NCBI GenBank assembly: GCA_914767715.1
Contig: OU612071.1
Span: 25,605,681-25,669,680 of the forward strand
Direction: 5' to 3'
Origin: Membranipora membranacea
Taxonomy: Eukaryota; Bryozoa; Gymnolaemata; Cheilostomatida; Membraniporidae
Length of the DNA stretch: 64,000 nucleotides
Shown here in pieces: positions 49,103 through 59,413 of the stretch; position 1 is the stretch's first letter; every line of letters begins with the position of its first letter. The position numbers and the translations under genes are program-made. The notes under the pieces are model-generated. The model was not told the origin of the DNA and did not search any database. It was given only the letters and a program-made list of their open reading frames with translations.

Positions 49103-50438
49103 TTATCTTGAAAACCGCTTATGATAGGATAAACATGATTTTTGATTCAGAGTCTGCGCCATTGAAAACCCTGTGAGACAGGGTTTCCAAATCAATCGGG
49201 TACGTGTTGATCTTTTTGGGCAGTGTGTGTCGATGATTGACGTCATACTGTTTTGGAATTTCTCAGCTTTGCTATCAGGGTCAGGCTCGCTGATTATTTT
49301 GTCCCAGCTCTGCTCATGTAAACTCTTTGTGATTGCAATTTTTGTCTTCTCAGTTATCACCCTTTTTCGCAAAGTAGCGTACTTCTGTTTGGGTTTAACG
49401 TTTGATGAAAGAGTGATCGAGCTATGGTAACTATTTCCAACATTAGGCGCTGATAGACATGTTTCCTTGGGTGAGTTCACGTATTCATGGATATCGGTGA
49501 ATACAAGGTCTAGTGTGTTGTCTTGGCGCGTGGGGAACCACACGATCTGAGAGAGTTCAGTCATGTCACTTATTGGGCTCGTGTCCAAATCATTGAAATC
49601 CCCGTATATCACTGTGTTGGAGTTAGGATATTTGGTGGCGAGCTCACTGATGGCGCTTATTATGTGATCTCTTGTTGCATCTATCGACACAAAGCAGCTT
49701 GAATTTTGGAATGTTGAAAGCCGATCGTTTGTGGGGTTTTAGCCAGGTTTCTGTCAGCATCTTCAGGTCATAATCCACAGAGCTTTGAACAAGTTCAGGG
49801 TGTTTGCTTTTTGTTATTGACCTGATATTGCTACCAAAGATACGCAGGAGGATTGTGCTTGGTCTAGCTGATTTTGGGTCTCTATTGATGTTACGGCGAT
49901 AGCTCTTGCTGACCGACCTAGTGTGTATTTGTGTACGATAGTCATTTAGGCGTGTGTCGTGAGAGGAGACAACGGCTTCTATAACATTGTTATTACGATT
50001 AAAAGGAAAGCATGACAGCCCAGATCTGGTTTGTACGACTGAGTGGCATGTATTATTATACGGTTTGATGTTTGAAGATGAATTTTTGATGACAGAGGTG
50101 GGGGGATAACGCACTCTGTGTTTGCTGACATTTCCTAGTGCATGGAATGTACCTGTATCAGGTGCAGCACCATAATCTCCATCATAAGATGGGCCTCTAT
50201 TGGTAATAGAGATGGGAATGAATTGCACTCCATGAAAGCTACCACGTCTTCGTACATGACATGAATTATCAACAATGTGCTCATTAGTGGAAATTGCATG
50301 ACCATAATTTCCATCATAAGAAGGGACTCTCTGCACCAAAGCTTTTGCCCTACTTATCTGATATCTATTGTATGTAATAAACTGTGGCCCTCGGTTAGAA
50401 ATGACAGTTTGTATAGGGTACCCCTTAAACTCAGTCAT
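49103..50438 (-). pseudogene. Non-LTR retrotransposon endonuclease fragment
   Basis: Two overlapping minus-strand frames. 50438-49644 (264 residues) ends with an endonuclease-like start: 'LRIFGSNIRSITKSKHPELV' and 'LKMLTETWLKP'. 49690-49103 (195 residues) has 'VIYGDFNDLD', 'DNTLDLVFTDI' and an H-containing segment, matching the catalytic D and closing blocks of the exonuclease-endonuclease-phosphatase fold used by LINEs to nick the target. The middle of the domain is missing and the frames are shifted, so it is inactive. The first frame begins with two imperfect copies of a 'PSYDGxYG' segment, perhaps from a repeated 5' region. No reverse transcriptase is attached. Confidence 0.75.
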
Positions 50439-51356
50439 GCTAACCAGACTCGACTATCAATATGGCAGGAAGTATAAAATGCTGAATCATCACAATCAAC
50501 AATCAAAGAATCAGAATATAAAATCACTGAATTATTCAATTCAACAGCTGGATATAGCACAATGAAGGTTATCAGGAAAATCCAGGATAAGAATACAGTC
50601 TTGTGGTCAAGGTAAGAAGTAAGCATTGGTAAAATGACTGGAAAAAAGGCTAAAAACAGAGATAGAATAAAACATACAACCTGACCAGTTAAAGACCTTG
50701 ACCTTATTCTATGCAAACTGCAAATCGTTTTTCATGCAATCATTAACAGTTTTAGACATCATCATTTTTATTAATATTTTACCGCAGGCAGACCAGCTTT
50801 TTATTTCTTAATCACCCCTAGAGATAATAAAGGTACAGACACACAAGGGGATATTTTAAACAGTATCGCTATTCCCACACAAATCATAATGTGATTGGTC
50901 TATCGCTGTACCATTTTACCATTAGGAACGCTTGATTTAGTCCCACTAGGAGGTTCGTCAGAACATTCTACAGAGAGAGGCAAAAAATAGACGGGGACAA
51001 TGGAAATGCTGAATTCCTTTACTTGTTGGGTCCAATATTATTACTTACTCAATTATTAGCAATGGCTCATGTCATTGTCTGGTCATTGCCAGCGTTATGC
51101 GATATGTAGCTCTTATCTGTCCAAATTACCAGTATCAGATCACAGTTACTGGCAGAACCCTACATGTATATTACAATGTTCGGGTTATCAGACTATTGTG
51201 TATGACTTTCTTATCTGTATGAATTATCAGTATCAGATCATTGTTACTGTCACAACATATCAGTAATACACAGTACAGGTTATCAGACCACCTGCTAAGC
51301 CTCAGTGGCTGTAAGACCATGAGACCACACAATGATACAGTGTACTTTGATAACAC
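50439..51356. other. A' stretch without recognised gene
   Basis: Private to A' up to about 51240, then homologous to arm A near 5700-5815. Two imperfect copies of a 45-bp segment ('cttatctgt' ... 'gttactg') lie at about 51114-51155 and 51208-51252. Confidence 0.4.
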
Positions 51357-51373
51357 CACAGAGTAAGGATATA

Positions 51374-52039
51374 CAGAGAGGACACTTCAATGATCGTTAT
51401 AGTGCCTGCGGGTTTTTGATTAACTGGGGGAAAATTGTGCACAGCTGGATGCCGAAAACTCATTATCTCTTTATGTTATAATGTCATTTTTCTTGCAGAC
51501 ATCTCTACCTTTTATGGACCATAATTCATTCTGTATTTATCCCAAAGACTGATTTCCAACTTTTCTGAAATGTCCAACCTTCAAGCTATACACCATATTG
51601 TTGTCATTTTTTGCTAGGATTCCTAGGCTATGAGTAATCCAGGTTTTTAAAATGAGTTTTACCATATAGATTTACATGGCTTAGGGCAATGCACGGACAT
51701 TTCCTAATTTTGATGACCAGCCGTCTAGCAATTGTCACATGTAAATCTATATGAAAAAACTCATTTTGAAAACCTTGATTACTCATAGCCTAGGAATCCT
51801 AGCAAAAATGACAACAAGATGGTGTATAGCTTGAAGATTGGAAATTTCAGAAAAGTTGGAAATCAGTCTTTAGGATAAATACAGAAGAATTATGACCTAT
51901 CAAAGGTGGTTATGTCTGCCTAACAAAACTCCATTATAACTTATATAGAATCTGAAATTGGCAGGTGGCCAGATTGATGAATTTCCCCCAGTGGATAAAA
52001 ACTGAGGGCACTATAACGATAATTGAAGTGTCCTCTCTG
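51374..52039. mobile_element. Hairpin (foldback) element with ~310-bp arms
   Basis: A 666-bp element starting CAGAGAGGACACTTCAAT and ending with its complement. The inverted repeat continues inward almost the whole length: 51500-51700 and 51720-51910 are near-perfect complements (for example 'gattcctaggctatgagtaa' in both senses), leaving a loop of only about 50-60 bp. It is flanked by ATATA and TATAT and sits in the middle of a palindromic AT-rich site whose uninterrupted form is seen in arm A at 5666-5701. No coding capacity. Confidence 0.9.
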
Positions 52040-52453
52040 TATATCCTTACTCTGTGACAACACTCTGTCGGTGTTACCTCAAAGATTATGGCTTGAACAG
52101 AATTATGGATCGAATCCTGTTAGAAAGACGTTTCAATGAGCTTTCCAATGATTTGAAACTTTAAAATTTATCAGTCAAGGATTTAACACAAGGCATCTGA
52201 GTCGACCAATGTACTCACTCATCACGATCGTAATTATTGTGTTATGAATTTTTACTAAATTCAAAAGTATGGTTATCGAGAAGATCACACCGTGTCTCAA
52301 ACAGTGTAATGGCCAAATTGAAGTATACAATATAAATTAGTACACAAGTATGACACTGAGCCATTGTCAATAATCGATGCTTCACCCAGCATCCAACACA
52401 CAGGGAGTTCTGGCGACCGAGAAAATTATGCTGTCACCAGGTCAGCTGATAGG

Positions 52454-52673
52454 TGTAGTGACTACTACTTTGGAGTTGTTTACTCCCTAACTTATACATT
52501 ACTACTTTGGAGTTGTCTACTCCCTATTGTGGCTTATTACAGCAGCCCAACTTGATACCAATTATTATTGTCAACCATCTTGAACATGTTTAGATTTCTT
52601 GGTTAGAGATCATCATTTATTATCAGAAGAATAAACAGACTATTCATTGCCATCACAATTAGCAGTTCTTACA
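52454..52673 (+). repeat. 5' LTR of the Gypsy element
   Basis: 220 bp, starting TGTAGTGAC and ending TTCTTACA. It holds an internal partial repeat of 'actactttggagttgt'. A stretch AATAAACAG near 52630 may serve as the poly-A signal. It would act as promoter for the element. Confidence 0.95.
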
Positions 52674-52674
52674 A

Positions 52675-52693
52675 TGGCGACGAGGATGGGATT
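52675..52693 (+). promoter_or_regulatory. Primer-binding site for tRNA-Ser(GCT)
   Basis: TGGCGACGAGGATGGGATT begins one base after the 5' LTR. It is complementary to the last 16 bases plus CCA of metazoan tRNA-Ser(GCT), recalled from the human gene, so minus-strand DNA synthesis is likely primed by that tRNA. Confidence 0.85.
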
Positions 52694-52803
52694 ATGAGTT
52701 CAAAAAAATATCACAAATAGTGAATCTGACAAGATAAGCTGCTAAACTTTCTGTGTGAAGAAATAGCTGTGAGCTCTCTGGAATAGACAGAATAAGATAA
52801 GTA

Positions 52804-55800
52804 TTGTTTACTATTTATTGCTGTATCAATCCAAACTGGCAAATGGATACCAGAGGCCCAAGTCATTTCACACCAGATGGGGATGCTAGCACAGTATCAG
52901 TCAATTGGGATGCTTGGCTTGAGGAATTTGAGGCTTTTGCTGATTCAAAAGGGCTGTTCAATTTGGCAGGGGAAGATAATGCAAATATGAGAGCCCAGAG
53001 GAAAGCTTTATTACTATATCATGCAGGCCCAAGAGTAAGGGAAATTCATAGCACACTTGATCAAACACAGAGAGATCAATATACTGAAATGGTAGCTGTT
53101 CTACAAGGCCATTTCCATATAGCTCCTAACATCACCTATCAGCGACACATGTTTAGGCAATGTATACAGAAGGAAACCGAAACTATATCCCAATACTGTG
53201 CTAGACTCAGAAAATTGGCCACCCATTGTGATTATGGCGATGCCCAAGCTGTGAATAACCAAATCCGTGATCAAATAGTAGAAGGTTGCACAGCCGATAA
53301 GTTGAGGGAAAAGCTATTGGAAGAGGGAAATGCACTCACATTGCAAATACTATTGACACGGTCAGCAACACATGAAGCTGTGGTCCAAAGGTCCCGGGAG
53401 ATGAATAATGCCTCGGCAATAAACCGTGTGGCCTCTGGATCCACTGCCAGAAAACCTAGTTTCACACAAGAGACTGAGGGTGCTAATGTATGTCCCCGTT
53501 GTAATCTCACACACAAACCTCGTGAGTGCCCGGCATATGGAAAACAGTGCCGTAAGTGTGATGGAATGAATCACTATGCTCGGTGCTGTCAAAACAAGGC
53601 CAAACAGAATGGCCAAGGTGCGAATGCAGGATATTACAGATCTAGAAGGGCCAACAATGTAAATGTGGGGGATCACCAGCAAGCCAGCCCTGAAACAGTG
53701 AACAATAATTCTGAGAGCCCAGAATTTGTATTCAATTCTTACCATGTACCTTTAGTGTGTAATAGTAACTCTCTAGACAGAGTTAATGTCTATGTCGGTG
53801 GTGTATCAGCGAGGTTTATAATAGACTCAGGGTCAGAGTGCAATGTGATGTCACGGGATACCTATGAACGTTTGAGAGCAAGTAAGTTTATTATCAAACG
53901 GTTCATCAGTGGAGGACCAAAGATTCTCCCGTACACAGCCAAAGAGCCTATTCAGCCAGTAGGTAGGGTATGGTGTGATTTACAGCTGCATAACAACACT
54001 GCTGTTTTAGAAGATGTCGCATTTACTGTTATTCCTAATAAAGGTGAATCTTTGTTAGGAAATGAAACAGGTAAACAACTAGGTGTAATCAGGATTATAA
54101 ATAGAGTAGGCTTAGATGATTATGAAGCTAGATATCCAAGGCTGTTCTCAGAGGTATTGGGTAAGTCTAAGAATGAGATAAAGCTGACAATTAGAGATGA
54201 TATAGCGCCTGTTGCTCAGCCATTCCGAAGAGTGCCACTGTTGTTGAGAGATAAACTAGCCGCTCACTTAGATGAGCTTATCGCACATGATATAATAGAG
54301 AAAGTCGAAGGTCATTCAGGGTCATCATGGGTAAGTCCAGCAGTGATCATTCCAAAGAAGGAATCCGGTAAGATTAGGTTATGCATTGATATGAGGAGAG
54401 CCAATGAGGCTATAGTTAGGCACCAACACCCAGTCCCCACCGTAGACGAGATGCTATATGACATGAATGGGGCTCAGTACTTTTCGAAGCTGGACATGCG
54501 CATGGGGTTCCACCAATTTGTTCTTCACCCTGAGTCCAGGGATATCACAACTTTCAGTACTCATTTAGGCCTATATAGATATAAGAGACTCATGTTTGGG
54601 ATAAATGCGGCTCCAGAAATATACCAGAAGGAGGTCGCCAAAATTATCCAAGGCCTGCCGGGTGTAGCAAATCTTGCCGATGATATCATTGTCCATGCCA
54701 AAACAAGGGAAGAGCACGATCGTAGGCTGGGTGAGGTGTTCAGTCGTCTAGAGCAGGCTAACATGACTCTGAATAAAAAGAAGTGTGAGATTGGGGTTCA
54801 GCAGTTAGAGTTTCTCGGACATCTCCTTAGTTACAAGGGTATTGATCCCCATGGTTGCAAAGTCAAGGCAGTCAAAGATGCTGCTGTTCCTAAGACAGTT
54901 GGTGAGTTGAAGAGTTTCCTCGGTTTGACTAGTTATATGTCTAAGTTTATTCCACATTACTCTCACACAACTGATGTGTTGAGGAGGTTGTCAGCGGGTA
55001 AAAATTCCCGAGAGGCTATATGTTTGTCAGATAAGGAGATTGTGGCTTTCAATCAGCTAAAGGCTGATTTATGTAATCATGATACTCTGACTCACTTCGA
55101 TACTAGTTGTGAGACTCTGCTGTACACAGATGCCAGTCCTGTGGGGCTAGGCGCAATACTGGTACAGATTCAAAATGGCGAGCCCAAAGTGGTTAGCTAT
55201 GGAAGTAGAGCATTGTCTGATGTCGAGAAAAGATACATGCAGACAGAAAAAGAAGCTCTAGGTATTGTCTGGGCATGTGAGAGGTTTCATCATTATCTCT
55301 TTGGTTGTCGGTTCAAAGTGGTTTCTGATTGTGAGCCTCTTGAGTCCATTTATGGAAACAAAACCAAGAGGACATCCCTTCGTATAGAGAGGTGGCAGCT
55401 TCGTTTACAGTCATATGATTTTGAGATAGTTCGCGTAAAAAGCTCAGATAATATTGCTGACCCCCTGTCAAGGCTTCTATGTTCGAAAAAGGCGACTGAA
55501 CACCTGGTAGAAAGGGAAAATGTTGAGCTCTATGTACGTAGTGTTGTGGAGGACAATGTGCCATCGGCAATCACACCCCGCTATATTGAGGAAGTCTCTT
55601 ATATGGATGAGGAGATTAAGGCCTTAAAACAAGCTATAAGAGCGAATTCATTCGACAATGTTGATATACCAGCTGTATATAGGGCCATTAAAAATGAGTT
55701 ATGTGTCATAGGGGAGTTAGTTTTGAGGGGAGGTAGGATAGTAGTACCTCAAGAGCTCAGACAGAAGATGCTTGAGATAGCTCACGAGGGTCATAGTGGG

Positions 55801-57018
55801 ATGGGAGGCACCAAGAGATATCTACGAACAAGAGTCTGGTGGCCCGGAATCGACTCTGATGTAGACAAGTATGTTAAACACTGTCACGATTGTCAGTTGA
55901 CCAGTAAGCCACTAGATAGGCAGCCAGTAAGGGTGACAGAACTTCCCAATGGACCATGGGAAGATCTTGCCTTAGATTTTTTGGGTCCCCTGTCTAACGG
56001 TAAGTCAGTTCTAGTCTTAACAGACTATTATAGTAGGTGGAACGAAGTAAAGTTCATGACAGTCACAAAAGCTAGTGATGTTATTTCTTGGCTGAAATCA
56101 GTATTTTTTACGCATGGGTATCCACTCAGCATGAAGAGTGACAACGGGCCACAGTTTATCTCTCATGAGTATGGTGAGTTTTGCTCCGGGTATGGTATCG
56201 AACAGTGTCTGACAACCCCTAGGTGGCCTGAGGCCAATGGTCAAGTGGAGAGACAAAACAGATCCATAATGAAGCGTATTCAGATTGCACACAACAATAG
56301 GGTAGACTATGAGAGTGCCCTCATGACATGGCTGTTTACATATCGTAATACACCACATTCCATTACTGGCAAAAGCCCAGCAGAGATGTTATTTGGGCGT
56401 GTGCTTAGGACTAACTTGCCAAGTCTGCCTAATAGTTTTGATGACGTTGAAGCTAGAGATAGAGATAGTGAGATGAAACATAAGATGATAGCCACCCGTA
56501 ACGAGAAGTTGGAAACTGGTAGTGGCAATAATCACCAGCTAGAGATAGGCAGTTTTGTTTTGGTTAAGAGAGATAGTCCATCTAAATGTCAGACACTGTT
56601 CCACCCAGATCCATTTGTGGTAATGGACATAAAAGGCTCTCAGATCACTGTAAAATCCAGGGCAGGCCGGCTGTATAAGCGTAACATAAGCCATGTTAGA
56701 CCGTATTACTGCTCTGAGCAACCTGTTGTAGATGCGGACGTGGATTCTGAAACGCAGGGAGCCTTAGTAGCCACCCGCTCATCACAGATGATACCGATAA
56801 TACCAAGGTCAGAGAACGATACTGAGACGGTAACAGATAGACCAGTTCAAGTGACGCCGCCTACAGTACCACCGGCACTTGTCGAGATCGAAGATATACC
56901 TCAGGCAGCCAATATGCCCAGCTCATCACAACCAAATGTGCCTACTCCTCGTAAATCTGTACGAGCTAAGAATCGGCCAGCTAAATATGATGGTTTCGTG
57001 ACCGAGTACCACACCTAG
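52804..57018 (+). CDS. Gypsy gag-pol polyprotein
   Basis: 1404 residues from the first ATG; a second Met at residue 14 could also be the start. Domains in order: Gag; a zinc-knuckle region (about 229-262, with CPRC and CRKC pairs); aspartic protease (IIDSGSECN, about 339-347); reverse transcriptase (YFSKLDMRMGF near 558, LADD near 623-627; the usual YVDD box reads LADD here); RNase H (LYTDASPVGLGA near 772); integrase with HHCC finger (H...H...CHDC, about 993-1030) and a D,D35E core (Asp near 1058, Asp in SDNG near 1114, Glu in VER 36 residues later). No frameshift or stop separates gag from pol, and all catalytic motifs look intact. The element is probably capable of transposition, or was very recently. 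Confidence 0.95.
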   Translation: MFTIYCCINPNWQMDTRGPSHFTPDGDASTVSVNWDAWLEEFEAFADSKGLFNLAGEDNANMRAQRKALLLYHAGPRVREIHSTLDQTQRDQYTEMVAVLQGHFHIAPNITYQRHMFRQCIQKETETISQYCARLRKLATHCDYGDAQAVNNQIRDQIVEGCTADKLREKLLEEGNALTLQILLTRSATHEAVVQRSREMNNASAINRVASGSTARKPSFTQETEGANVCPRCNLTHKPRECPAYGKQCRKCDGMNHYARCCQNKAKQNGQGANAGYYRSRRANNVNVGDHQQASPETVNNNSESPEFVFNSYHVPLVCNSNSLDRVNVYVGGVSARFIIDSGSECNVMSRDTYERLRASKFIIKRFISGGPKILPYTAKEPIQPVGRVWCDLQLHNNTAVLEDVAFTVIPNKGESLLGNETGKQLGVIRIINRVGLDDYEARYPRLFSEVLGKSKNEIKLTIRDDIAPVAQPFRRVPLLLRDKLAAHLDELIAHDIIEKVEGHSGSSWVSPAVIIPKKESGKIRLCIDMRRANEAIVRHQHPVPTVDEMLYDMNGAQYFSKLDMRMGFHQFVLHPESRDITTFSTHLGLYRYKRLMFGINAAPEIYQKEVAKIIQGLPGVANLADDIIVHAKTREEHDRRLGEVFSRLEQANMTLNKKKCEIGVQQLEFLGHLLSYKGIDPHGCKVKAVKDAAVPKTVGELKSFLGLTSYMSKFIPHYSHTTDVLRRLSAGKNSREAICLSDKEIVAFNQLKADLCNHDTLTHFDTSCETLLYTDASPVGLGAILVQIQNGEPKVVSYGSRALSDVEKRYMQTEKEALGIVWACERFHHYLFGCRFKVVSDCEPLESIYGNKTKRTSLRIERWQLRLQSYDFEIVRVKSSDNIADPLSRLLCSKKATEHLVERENVELYVRSVVEDNVPSAITPRYIEEVSYMDEEIKALKQAIRANSFDNVDIPAVYRAIKNELCVIGELVLRGGRIVVPQELRQKMLEIAHEGHSGMGGTKRYLRTRVWWPGIDSDVDKYVKHCHDCQLTSKPLDRQPVRVTELPNGPWEDLALDFLGPLSNGKSVLVLTDYYSRWNEVKFMTVTKASDVISWLKSVFFTHGYPLSMKSDNGPQFISHEYGEFCSGYGIEQCLTTPRWPEANGQVERQNRSIMKRIQIAHNNRVDYESALMTWLFTYRNTPHSITGKSPAEMLFGRVLRTNLPSLPNSFDDVEARDRDSEMKHKMIATRNEKLETGSGNNHQLEIGSFVLVKRDSPSKCQTLFHPDPFVVMDIKGSQITVKSRAGRLYKRNISHVRPYYCSEQPVVDADVDSETQGALVATRSSQMIPIIPRSENDTETVTDRPVQVTPPTVPPALVEIEDIPQAANMPSSSQPNVPTPRKSVRAKNRPAKYDGFVTEYHT

Positions 57019-57197
57019 TGACTGGATGTTTCAAAAGAAGCATGAGAAACTGTGGAGTCAGTCACCATGAGAAATCATGTTACACAGATATCTCCAGTAT
57101 ACAACAAGTATAATTACATACAGAGACACAAAACATTCTTAGTTGCCGCCACCATGAACCTGGTGCTCAACGTCAAAGTAATTGACATAAAAGCGGA

Positions 57198-57417
57198 TGT
57201 AGTGACTACTACTTTGGAGTTGTTTACTCCCTAACTTATACATTACTACTTTGGAGTTGTCTACTCCCTATTGTGGCTTATTACAGCAGCCCAACTTGAT
57301 ACCAATTATTATTGTCAACCATCTTGAACATGTTTAGATTTCTTGGTTAGAGATCATCATTTATTATCAGAAGAATAAACAGACTATTCATTGCCATCAC
57401 AATTAGCAGTTCTTACA
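57198..57417 (+). repeat. 3' LTR of the Gypsy element
   Basis: Appears identical over its 220 bp to the 5' LTR, and is followed by the second copy of ATAGG. It would carry the poly-A site. Confidence 0.95.
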
Positions 57418-57422
57418 ATAGG

Positions 57423-58140
57423 GTTGCCTTCCTCCATGGTAAAGTCAAAGCAGAGCAAGCGTCCTGACAGAAAGGCATAAATGAGCAGCATCAAGGGAGG
57501 TGATGTTCCCCCCTAGAGGGTATAGAAATAGTACAGGTAAACAAATTATAACATATATGGATGGGACACCACATTGCGAGAAAATCACAGAGACTAAAGC
57601 CAAACTTTCACTGTATAATGCCCGTTTTGTTATTCGGTTGCCCTCATCGAGTATTGGCTAGAATCGTGAGAACAGTAACAGACTACATTTCTTCATCAGA
57701 CTATGAACTTTTCAATAACTTCATCCAGACAGCTTTTCAACCTATTGTCTGAAAATTTGCCGATATATTACTGCTATCTAAGATCAAAGGCGCATGTGAA
57801 CCTGAAGACTAAAGCGGAAGTAACCAAATACATCACTGATCATACCAAGTAAGCATACAAAGCTACTAGACTGACCGACTATGCCCTCATAACCCCACTA
57901 GACAACGTCACAGAGCATATCGATAAAGTGGCTGTGAACTATGTCAGCAGTGCATTCAATACAATATATACCAAGCTAGTCTAATCTGATAAAACAATAT
58001 TAAACTGGATATACAACTTCTCCATGCTCTCTCAATAAGTCAAAGCTCATGGTGAAACATCGCAAATCCTAAACAATTGATTTTTGTCAACTCCCTCTCC
58101 ATCAAAGACTTAGAAACTAAAGAAGCTGTCTTTAGCAACA
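57423..58140 (+). pseudogene. Decayed non-LTR remnant, A' counterpart
   Basis: Reverse-complement partner of 4480-5260. It includes a 63-residue frame at 57561-57752 and further RT-like pieces with stops. The catalytic-core part present in arm A (3600-4480) is missing, so either A' lost about 1 kb or the two arms sampled the element differently. Confidence 0.6.
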
Positions 58141-59065
58141 AGCTATGTGAACCAGTGCTTCCAACAATCACCTCCCAATTACCACAAACACAAATACTGT
58201 GGCACAACTATCCATAAAGCTAAACTGTTGCAGTTGCCATTATTAGTGAAGCCAAGCAGAGACAATGTATCACCAAGCAGCTAGCCAAGTTGAAGATCAA
58301 ACCATCAATATAATTTATTACTAGCATATAATACAATATATAATATAAGGCAAACTAAAGACAAAATGCCTATGGATGATACGCTGGGTTAACAAAGTTA
58401 CCTTTTAGCCTTCTTCTTTAACATCTGAACCACCGACGTTGAAGCTACGCGCTTGGGCGGCATATTGTACCTTTACTTCCAGTCTCTCTTTTCTGGTACT
58501 ATTCAGACTCAGAATCTGTATCATAAATGTTAACATTGAACAACAAGGCTTATTGTGGTTAGTGAATAGATGTGAATGTATGAGATTAAGTGGTAGTACT
58601 AGTTGCAGTAGTAGTGTTACAGTGGCAGCGATGGGCCTACTGATTGATTCATCAATTAGATATTGAAGCATCTGAGCCGAGAGAGAAATTGGTTGTTGGT
58701 AAAGTGCTGCCTGTTGTGACCGAGCTTGCCAAGACAGGCTTATTGGATTGGTGTGAATCAGCTGCACTGACGTGGAAACTAAGGTAGCTGTCTTTAGCAA
58801 CAAGCTATGTAAACCAGTGCCCCCAACAATCACCTCCCAATTACCACAAACACAAATACTGTGGCACAACTATCCATAAAGCTAAACTGTCGCAGTTGCC
58901 ATTATTAGTGAAGCCAAGCAGAGACATTGTACCATCAAGCAGCTAGCCAAGTTGAAGATCAAACCATCAATATAATTTATTAATAGTATATAATACAACA
59001 TATATAACATAAGGCAAACTGAAGATAAAATGCCTATGGATTATACGCTGGGTTAACAAAGTTGT
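58130..59065 (+). repeat. Direct duplication within A'
   Basis: 58130-58405 and 58785-59065 are near-identical ('caatcacctcccaattacca', 'gcagctagccaagttgaaga', 'atacgctgggttaacaaag'). About 380 bp of other sequence lies between them. Arm A has a single copy (3270-3460 and 4480-4540), interrupted by LINE sequence. Confidence 0.85.
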
Positions 59066-59139
59066 AGTAAAATACCAGGGAAAAGAATTTCCGTGCAGAA
59101 TTTGTACGTTTTGACAACTATCTCTTTAGCTGCGTTTTA

Positions 59140-59235
59140 ACACACACACACACAACACACAAACCCATGTACAAACACACACGGGCTCACATACATCAAA
59201 CATACATACACACATACATACATACATGCATAAAT
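59140..59235. repeat. CA-rich microsatellite
   Basis: (CA)n grading into (CATA)n. The arm A counterpart at about 3145-3195 is a shorter TG/TATG run on the opposite strand, so the tract length differs between the arms. Confidence 0.85.
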
Positions 59236-59270
59236 CCAGTACCAGAAATTAAGTAGGGATCAAGTATCAA

Positions 59271-59413
59271 ACTCACCTGATTATGGTCTGATCGAAGATC
59301 CAGTAAACTTCGAAAGTTCACCCTGCATACAGAAGAGCGACTGATAAGGACTTTTCTGACCGAGCTACAGCCTCCGCTACACCTGTGCTGTGGACAGACA
59401 ACTGTCTTCTCCA
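59271..59413 (-). CDS. Candidate orphan exon, A' copy
   Basis: Complement of the 2956-3098 candidate exon. Acceptor, donor and open frame are kept; translation begins CLEKTVVCPQHRC with several changes further on (for example CSRGF becomes CSGGC). Function unknown, and no joined exons were seen. Confidence 0.3.

Larger units (their letters stand above)
52454..57417 (+). mobile_element. Full-length Ty3/Gypsy LTR retrotransposon
   Basis: A 4964-bp element bounded by 220-bp LTRs (52454-52673 and 57198-57417; TG...CA), identical as far as I can read. It is flanked by the 5-bp target duplication ATAGG (52449-52453 and 57418-57422). The primer-binding site TGGCGACGAGGATGGGATT (52675-52693) matches the 3' end of animal tRNA-Ser(GCT) including CCA. 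A short purine tract (about 57189-57197) precedes the 3' LTR. One long gag-pol frame fills the interior and no envelope frame is seen. Arm A has the uninterrupted site at 5269-5273. The layout fits single-ORF Gypsy elements such as the Mag group. Confidence 0.97.
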
